Shown: piece after piece, positions 58,302 to 64,000 of the stretch
Layout: every line of letters starts with the position of its first letter
How positions within the stretch are numbered: position 1 is the first letter of the stretch
DNA from: Serratia odorifera
GTDB taxonomy: Bacteria > Pseudomonadota > Gammaproteobacteria > Enterobacterales > Enterobacteriaceae
Direction of reading: 5' to 3'
DNA: 64,000 bases
Assembly (NCBI RefSeq): GCF_900635445.1
Contig: NZ_LR134117.1
Coordinates: 3,224,001 to 3,288,000 of the forward strand
Position numbers and translations under genes: made by a program
Notes under the pieces: model-generated
What the model saw: the letters and a program-made list of their open reading frames with translations, nothing else
What the model was told of the DNA's origin: nothing
Databases searched by the model: none

Positions 58302-59577
58302 TCACTGGCAGGCTGCGGCGTAAGCGCGCAGAACATCGGTAATGCAATCCAGCGCCAGACTGCGGGCATCGGCCGGCAGTTGTCCGGCGCGCACGCGGTG
58401 ATACTGCAGCGGCAGGTATTGGCTCAGCAGCGGCAGCGGCAAGGGCTGGTGAGCAAGGTTGTCCAGCAGGCGTTCAACCCGCCGCTTGCACCGTGCTATC
58501 GGGCCAGTAGTAACGCAGACGATCCGAATAGCTGAAATGCCGCGCGAAATACCGTTGCCGTTCGTTGCCGTGATAATATTTTTCCCAGGCGTCCGGCCGC
58601 TGGCACATCACCCGCTCAAGCTGGGCGCGCAGATCGCTGCATTGCGCCGCCGGTAGCAGTTCGCGTTCCATGTTCTCCAACGCGTACAAGGCTTCGCGCA
58701 GCGCGAAGGTCAGCGCCGGGCCGACCTTGAGGATGGCGAAGTGCCCCTGTACCAGACTGCGGTAGGCCTGTGGCAACTGGTAATCGGTGGAGTGGGCTTC
58801 AAATACCAGGTGAGGTTGCTCAGCGACGTAGCGACTCAGCGCCGCCGCTGGTTCGGGTTGGAAATCCACCACGCCATGGTGCGAAAACTCGACGCCCGGT
58901 TGCACCACCAGCCCGATAACCCGTGGCCAGATATCCGCCAGCCCTTGGCGTGCAAAGGCCTGCCGGTGTGCCGCCAGCGTATGCTCCACCGCGGCAACCT
59001 GGGTGACGGCGAGCGTATCCAAGGCCTCTTGCGCACCGCCGGGCACCGGAACTTCGGTGCCGATCACATATACCACCTCGCTTTTGCCAAACAGCTTCAG
59101 GCTGGTTTGTTCGCAAACGTAAGCCAGCTGTGCCGCGCGCTCGGCAACCGTCCGATCGCTGAGCGGCTGCGGATCGTCGGCGCAGGACATGCTGCAATCG
59201 AGGTGAATTTTCTGAAAGCCGGCGGCAACGTAGTGCTCAACCAGCACCGCCGCCTGCGCCATCGCCTGACTGGCTGGCAGATGTTGCCAGCGGTTGGGGC
59301 CAAGATGATCGCCACCCAGCACCAGTTGGGCCGGATCGAGATCCAGTTTTTCCGCCAGCGATCGTAACTGCTGTTGAAACATCTGCGGTGTCATGCCGGT
59401 GTAGCCGCCATGCTGATCAACCTGATTCGAGGTGGCTTCAATCAGCAACGGCATCTGCTGCTGACGTGCATGCAGCATTGCTGCCTCCAGCACCCAGGGG
59501 TGAGCGGAACAGACCGAGGTAATCCCGATATGTTCGCCTTGTTTATGCCTTGCAATCAGCTCGGTTAAGCGTGTCAT
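58302..59577 (-). pseudogene. kbaZ: KbaZ/GatZ-type tagatose-bisphosphate aldolase accessory subunit, frameshifted
   Basis: About 424 residues when repaired. [46 protein letters not shown] and [13 protein letters not shown] identify the KbaZ/GatZ family, a TIM-barrel partner needed for full aldolase activity. The visible frame ends early at VQAAG: an extra C on the plus strand at 58478-58480 causes it. Removing it continues as [20 protein letters not shown] and [17 protein letters not shown] to a stop at 58302-58304, the normal family C-terminus. First gene of the operon, after AgaR-like sites. Confidence 0.88.
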
Positions 59578-59584
59578 ATATCCT

Positions 59585-59800
59585 CATTTCTTTCGTTTTG
59601 TTTCTTTTTGGCGTTTAGTAAACTAAAAGCGACGTTAGTAAAAACGAAAAGAAAGATCAATAGGGTCGGTGTCGCAATGAAAAGAAAGTGTAAGTATTGT
59701 GATCGCGGTTTTGTTTTTGATGAGACGGTAGTGAAAAGGTAACGAAGGGTTTATGCCGGTTATTACCCGGAAAGGAAAAGAAAACAAAGCAAAAGCATTG
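59585..59800. promoter_or_regulatory. Control region with probable AgaR operators
   Basis: Several strand-asymmetric pyrimidine/purine runs occur here: TTTCTTTCGTTTTGTTTC at 59587-59604, GAAAAGAAAG at 59648-59657 and 59679-59688, and GGAAAGGAAAAGAAAAC at about 59769. They resemble the TTTCRTTTY-type operators of AgaR in E. coli. They lie between kbaZ and agaR, so could control both directions. No consensus search was run. Confidence 0.5.
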
Positions 59801-59944
59801 AGCAATATCGTCGTTTGGCGGCGAATATGGTAGGGTTCGTAAGGGAAGGGGGGCCGTACGGTTGGCATAGCATTGCGCGACGGCCGTTTTTACCCAGTGA
59901 TTTATCTTCAACCACCCTGACGGTGTAATGGGTCATTTCAGACG

Positions 59945-60749
59945 ATGAGCATGAGTGATAAAAAAAGCGTTCGTGGTACCAGTGAGCGGCGGGAAAAAAA
60001 TAATTTCCTTGCTGAAACAGCAGGGAGCGGTGCAGGTGAGCGAGCTGGCGGCGCAGTTTAACGTGTCAACCGTCACCATCCGTGGCGATCTGGCGTTTCT
60101 GGAAAAGCGGGGGATTGCCACCCGGGCCTACGGCGGCGCGCTGATTTGTGAACCGCCGGTGATGGCCAGCGAACGCAGCATTGAGGCCAAGCAAACCGAA
60201 CACCTGGCGGTAAAGCAGCGCATTGCCCGCAAGGCCGCCGAAATGGTGGTTACCGGTAGCAGCATCATTCTTGATTCCGGCACCACGACCTACGAAATTG
60301 CGCAGCAGCTACGGGACAAAAAAGAAATTATCGTCATGACCAACGGTATGAACGTTGCCAATGCGCTGCTGGATGCCACGGAAGTCGAACTGCTGGTCAC
60401 CGGTGGGCATCTGCGCCGCAGTTCCCAGTCGTTCTATGGTTCACAGGCCGAACTGTCACTGGACAATTACCATTTTGACATGCTTTTTCTCGGGGTTGAC
60501 GGCCTGAGCCTGAGTCAGGGCGTTACCACTCATCAAGAGAATGAAGCGCGCCTCAATCGCCGGATGTGCGAGGTGTCCAAACGCATCATCGCGGTAGCCG
60601 ATTCCAGCAAGTTCAATCGCGTCGGGCTGCATCGTATTATCGACACCGCGCGTATCGACGTGCTGATCACCGACACCGCCATCTCCGACGAGATGCGCAG
60701 AGGGCTGGAGGCCCTGGGCGTGGAGCTGCTGCTGGTTGAACACGACTAA
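59945..60749 (+). pseudogene. agaR: AgaR-like DeoR-family repressor, frameshifted
   Basis: DeoR-type regulator: [40 protein letters not shown] and a sugar-phosphate sensor domain with [13 protein letters not shown] and [15 protein letters not shown]. In the seven-A run at 59994-60000 one A is extra: removal joins [21 protein letters not shown] to the rest, giving 267 residues like AgaR. An internal GTG start is possible but would lose the conserved N-terminus. It would repress the kbaZ-agaS-kbaY operon transcribed divergently. Confidence 0.85.
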
Positions 60750-60764
60750 CCGGCAGCGGGCAGG

Positions 60765-61675
60765 CTAAACCAGATAGGGCTGTCGCCATTCGGCCTTTAA
60801 CTGATTGATAAACCAGACCCGGCCGGACCGGGCGGCTGCGACGGGCGGTGAAATGCCGACATGGTCAATACGAATCCGGTGCGCGGCATATCATCCACAT
60901 CCAGCACCACCAACGTACCTTCGGCGATGTCTTTTTCCACCATATGCAAGGGCATGCCTCCCCAGCCGACGTTGTCTTTAAGAAAGGCATGTTTGGTTGA
61001 CAGATCGGCCAGACGCCAGGTCGTGGGCGATGCGACGGCGAAATCTCGACCAGTGGTCAGTTCCGAACGGTCCGAGAGCACCAGTTGCCGGTGCTTGCTG
61101 AGTTCGCTGCGCGGGATGCGGCGCGCGAAACGGGCCAGCGGATGACTGGCCGACGCCACCGCGACCAACGGCACCTCTCCCAGCCGTTCGCTGAGCAGCG
61201 AAGGGAAGGTTTGCGGCAACGGCGGTAGGATACCCAGGCTGCAACGGCCATCCAGCACCGGTTGATAGGCCGCGCCCAGGGCTTCGACGAACAGGCGCAG
61301 CGGCGTCAACGGGAAGCGAACGGCAAACGCTTTGGCCACCGCGCTGACCACCGAAGTTGGAAAACACACGTCAACCACCACCGACAGTTCGGCCTCAACC
61401 CCGGAGGTCATCTGCCTGGCCCGCGCCTTGAGCGTGTCGACGCCGGCGACGATATTGCGCGCATCCGCCAGTAACAGCACGCCTGCCGGCGTCAGCTTGG
61501 GAAACTTGGCCGAGCGATCAAACAGCATCACGCCGATCTGATCTTCCAGACTGCTGACCCAGCCGCTGACCGCCGACTGCACCCGGTTGAGTTTCCGCGC
61601 CGCCGCCGAAAAACTGCCTTCATCCGCGGCGGTAATGAAAGTTCTGAGCTGATCGAGAGAGACGCCATCAAGCAT
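60765..61675 (-). pseudogene. LysR-family regulator, C-terminal frameshift
   Basis: HTH at SLDQLRTFITAADEGSFSAAARKLNRVQSAVS and an effector domain with DVCFPTSVVSAVAKAF and RLADLSTKHAFLKDNVGWGGMP. The visible frame ends at SGLSIS at 60797, but one base added at about 60818-60822 gives WFINQLKAEWRQPYLV and a stop at 60765-60767, the usual length (303). It faces the SRPBCC/SDR genes, with an NADP-oxidoreductase relic between. Target unknown. Confidence 0.8.
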
Positions 61676-61767
61676 TAGCCGTTCCTACATCTCAAATAAC
61701 GATGGTTGGTATCTCAATTTACCGTCTTCTCAGATGTATTGGCAATCATTAGGATTTTCTTTGGCGG

Positions 61768-61950
61768 CGCGCGATCCCCCTGGCAGGGGATGATGATGCC
61801 GCAGTGGAGACCGTGGCCGCGCTGGTGCAACGGCTCGGCTACGCGCCGGTCAGTCTTGGCAAGATTGCCGAAGGCGGAGTGCTGGTGCAGGCAAGAGAAC
61901 AACGGTGGGCACCGCTTATTTTTCAAGACCTTTTCAAAAAGGAAAGCTAA
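61768..61950 (+). pseudogene. C-terminal relic of a coenzyme-F420/NADPH-type oxidoreductase
   Basis: About 60 codons, open and in frame to a stop at 61948-61950: PLAGDDDAAVETVAALVQRL, then GYAPVSLGKIAEGGVLVQAR. This matches the C-terminus of bacterial NADP oxidoreductases related to the F420-dependent reductase family ('...GDDxxAxxxVxxLIxxxGFxPVDxGxLxxGG'). The N-terminal two thirds are absent; the LysR regulator begins about 100 bases to the left. It is likely a deletion remnant. Confidence 0.65.
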
Positions 61951-61952
61951 CC

Positions 61953-62459
61953 ATGTACGACCATGTAATTTGGCCAGAGCAGTTCGATCCAAGAATCTCG
62001 CCTATCTATGCGCTCAATGATATTGATATCAAAGCCCCGCCAGAGGTGGTGTGGGCGCTGTTGGTCAACGCTGAAAACTGGGCCAGCTATTTCCCGCCGG
62101 AAGATCGGGTAAAAATCCTCTCCGGCGACAGCGAGCTCCAGGCCGGCACGACATTCCACCGCGTGACGGTGGGCTTTCCGATGAGCCTGGTGGTAACGGA
62201 GTATGTGCCGGGCCGCAGGATCGCCTGGTCGGCAACCGTCGACGGTGACAGCACGCACTCCAGTGCCTATCACGGCTGGGTTATCACGCCAACGCCGGAC
62301 GGCTGTCATCTGCTGACCGAAGAGACGCAGCAAGGGGAGTTCTTCCTGGAAACGCTCGGTCGCAAACACCCTGGTGCGCTGTACCGTTATCACCAGGAAT
62401 GGGTTGAACGCTTGGCCCAGGCGGCAGAAGCGCGGGTTGCCGAGCAGCAACGCGCATAG
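61953..62459 (+). CDS. SRPBCC-domain protein
   Basis: 168 residues with a START/Bet v1-like fold: NDIDIKAPPEVVWALLVNAENWASYFPPEDRV, TTFHRVTVGFPMSLVVTEYVPGRRIAW, and a C-terminal helix. Polyketide-cyclase-like proteins bind hydrophobic ligands in this cavity; no enzymatic residues are identifiable. AAAGGAAAG precedes the ATG. It is followed 67 bases later by an SDR gene, probably in one operon. Function not assigned. Confidence 0.85.
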   Translation: MYDHVIWPEQFDPRISPIYALNDIDIKAPPEVVWALLVNAENWASYFPPEDRVKILSGDSELQAGTTFHRVTVGFPMSLVVTEYVPGRRIAWSATVDGDSTHSSAYHGWVITPTPDGCHLLTEETQQGEFFLETLGRKHPGALYRYHQEWVERLAQAAEARVAEQQRA

Positions 62460-62470
62460 CGAGGCTCACG

Positions 62471-62494
62471 CTGCCTGGCCGGTTGGTCAGGCAG
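62471..62494. other. Stem-loop between SRPBCC and SDR genes
   Basis: CTGCCTG and CAGGCAG form a perfect 7-bp stem around a ten-base loop. No T-run follows, so it is not a typical terminator. Confidence 0.4.
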
Positions 62495-62526
62495 ATTGCC
62501 CCGGTACCGACGTTGGAGAAACGGAG

Positions 62527-63321
62527 ATGAAAATCGAATTGAATGGCAAAAAGGCTATCGTTAGTGGCTCCACCGCAGGCATTGGCCGAGCCATCGCTGA
62601 AGGGCTGGCGCGTGCCGGCGCCTCGGTGGTGATTAACGGTCGTGGTGAACAGCGGGTATCGGCTGCGCTGGAGGAAATGCGTGCCTTGTTGCCTGGCGCA
62701 GATCTTGACGGCGTCGCCGCCGATCTGGCTAGTGCCGCCGGCGCAAAAACGCTGTTCGAGCGGGTGCCGACGGCCGATATCCTGGTCAATAATCTGGGCA
62801 CCGCACACCTGAACAACTTTTTTGACCAGGCTGATGATGAATGGATCGACTTGTTCCAGCTCAACGTGATGAGCGGCGTGCGTGCCGCTCGGCACTATCT
62901 GCCGGCAATGATGACGCGCGGCTGGGGGCGGGTGGTGTTTATCAGCAGCGAATCGGCGGTGATGATCCCCAAGGAGATGATTGACTACGGCGTGACCAAG
63001 ACGGCGCAACTGGCGGTTTCCAGAGGGCTGGCGGAACTGGCCGCAGGTACCGGCGTCACGGTAAACGCCGTTTTGCCTGGCCCAACCCGCTCAGAAATTC
63101 TGTCCAACTGGCTGGCCGACACCGCACGCGAGCAGAACATCACGCAGCAACAGGCCGAGCAGGACTTCCTGAACACCATGCGACCCACGACCCTGTTAAA
63201 GCGGTTCACTACCACCGAAGAAGTGGCGAACATGGTGGTCTACGTCTGTTCGCAACAGGCGAGTGCCACCAGTGGTGCCGCGCTGCGCGTCGACGGTGGC
63301 GTGATCCGCGCCATTCCCTGA
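62527..63321 (+). CDS. Short-chain dehydrogenase/reductase
   Basis: 264 residues of the classical SDR family. Cofactor loop SGSTAGIGRAIAEGLA, NNLGT in place of NNAG, catalytic Ser in VFISSESAVMIP and YGVTKTAQLAVSRGLAEL (YxxxK). The GPTRSE and VDGGVIR segments are typical. NRG near the dinucleotide-binding strand (VINGRGEQRV) favours NADP. Substrate unknown; co-directional with the SRPBCC gene. GGAG precedes the ATG. Confidence 0.92.
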   Translation: MKIELNGKKAIVSGSTAGIGRAIAEGLARAGASVVINGRGEQRVSAALEEMRALLPGADLDGVAADLASAAGAKTLFERVPTADILVNNLGTAHLNNFFDQADDEWIDLFQLNVMSGVRAARHYLPAMMTRGWGRVVFISSESAVMIPKEMIDYGVTKTAQLAVSRGLAELAAGTGVTVNAVLPGPTRSEILSNWLADTAREQNITQQQAEQDFLNTMRPTTLLKRFTTTEEVANMVVYVCSQQASATSGAALRVDGGVIRAIP

Positions 63322-63402
63322 ATCTTGTTGTGCCGGGCGACGTCATGCATGCATTACCGGCACGTATCCCGGCAGCAGATCCTGTATTGCAGTGTCTATG
63401 AA

Positions 63403-64000
63403 TTAGATAAAGGGGCGTGAAATCAACTCGATTCCAAGCACAATCAGGAACAGGAGAAAGCATTGCCTGAAAAGCCTGGCACTGATGCGCGCTCGCACCT
63501 TTTGCCCGAACCACATCCCAGCCAAGGCAGGGAATATCGATAAAAAGGACAATGAAAACTGCTCTACCTTGAAAGCATCATGAAGATAAAGCCCTGTGGC
63601 CAGTGCCACGGTCGAAACGGTAAATGACAGCCCCAGAGCCTGAACGAGTTGATCTTTACTTAAGCGAAGCGACTGAAGAAAGGGTACGGCTGGCATAACG
63701 AACACGCCTGTCGCACCGGTGATTACGCCTGTCACGCCGCCAATAACCGGGGACAGCCATCTCTCCCTGGCCTCAGGGACCGTAAAGGACGGAGAAACCA
63801 GTGCAAAAGCAGCGTAAATAATTAAAGCCACACCCAAACCAAACGCTGACCAGGCTGGATGTATGCTGATTAGAAGCGAAGACGCGGCCACCGTGCCAGC
63901 GAGAATAAGCAACATCATCAGCCACAGACGGCGGATAATCAGCCTCACTGAGGGACCGGTAAAAAGTTGCAGCACATTTGTCACGAAAGAAGGGATCACC
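63403..64000 (-). CDS. TSUP-family (TauE/SafE) membrane transporter, N-terminus outside the window
   Basis: At least 198 residues with about six hydrophobic helices; the frame runs off the right edge. IPSFVTNVLQLFTGPS near the top, GGVTGVITGATGVFVMPAVPFLQ (the TSUP repeat motif) and SFTVSTVALATGL support TauE/SafE, exporters of sulfite or organosulfonates. Since TSUP proteins have 7-9 helices with the first repeat near the start, some 50-80 residues are probably missing. Specific substrate cannot be told. Confidence 0.85.
   Translation of the reverse strand, partial: VIPSFVTNVLQLFTGPSVRLIIRRLWLMMLLILAGTVAASSLLISIHPAWSAFGLGVALIIYAAFALVSPSFTVPEARERWLSPVIGGVTGVITGATGVFVMPAVPFLQSLRLSKDQLVQALGLSFTVSTVALATGLYLHDAFKVEQFSLSFLSIFPALAGMWFGQKVRARISARLFRQCFLLFLIVLGIELISRPFI

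Overview
The backbone is a gamma-proteobacterial chromosome of the Enterobacterales. High GC, gene content (tmaR, amn beside a tRNA-Asn, sotB, a YeeO-type MATE pump, kduD/ogl/kdgM pectin genes, an AmiD-like amidase, thermostable haemolysin) and protein similarity all fit Serratia or a close relative. The species call is an inference from remembered proteins; no search was run.

Layout. 1-2.6 kb: the end of an unknown gene, an S24-type repressor facing an AmiD-like amidase across a palindromic operator, then tmaR. 2.7-10.5 kb: a LysR remnant, a YjbR protein, and a locus that looks like N-acetyl/S-alkyl-cysteine sulfur salvage: amino-acid ABC transporter, GNAT, M20 amidohydrolase and, divergently, two flavin-dependent LLM monooxygenases. 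10.6-24.5 kb: a lower-GC defence island bounded by ~62-bp direct repeats that include the 3' end and terminator of tRNA-Asn. 24.5-36 kb: tRNA-Asn, sotB, amn, LysR/aldo-keto reductase, a molybdopterin reductase with its cytochrome and a two-component system, and a MATE exporter. 35-43 kb: a pectin/oligogalacturonate cluster (ogl, GPH transporter, PL9 lyase, KdgM porin, kduD, an RpiB-like isomerase) with KdgR-like boxes. 44.8-51.8 kb: a compact cryptic biosynthetic-looking operon (thermostable-haemolysin protein, acyl-CoA ligase-like enzyme, Fe/2OG dioxygenase, AurF-type di-iron oxygenase, exporter, AraC regulator). 51.8-60.7 kb: a PTS-independent galactosamine or alpha-galactoside catabolic operon with OmpG and an AgaR-type regulator. 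60.8-64 kb: LysR, SRPBCC, SDR and TSUP genes.

The island is the most interesting part. It holds three cyclic-nucleotide defence modules side by side: (a) a three-gene operon of a patatin phospholipase, a CD-NTase and a large protein with a divergent DisA_N (diadenylate-cyclase-like) domain, an arrangement I cannot assign to a standard CBASS type; (b) a type II CBASS, capV-dncV-cap2-cap3, in which capV is split by a 1,247-bp IS3-family element and cap3 carries a frameshift; (c) a convergent mCpol + 2TM-beta-barrel pair matching the Panoptes system, which detects phage proteins that sequester cyclic nucleotides. A decayed ArdC antirestriction gene sits next to the tRNA.

Many otherwise intact genes on and off the island contain one-base indels, mostly in homopolymers. 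I give them as single features across the lesion. The pattern looks more like consensus sequencing error than mass gene decay, so 'pseudogene' labels outside the island are provisional.
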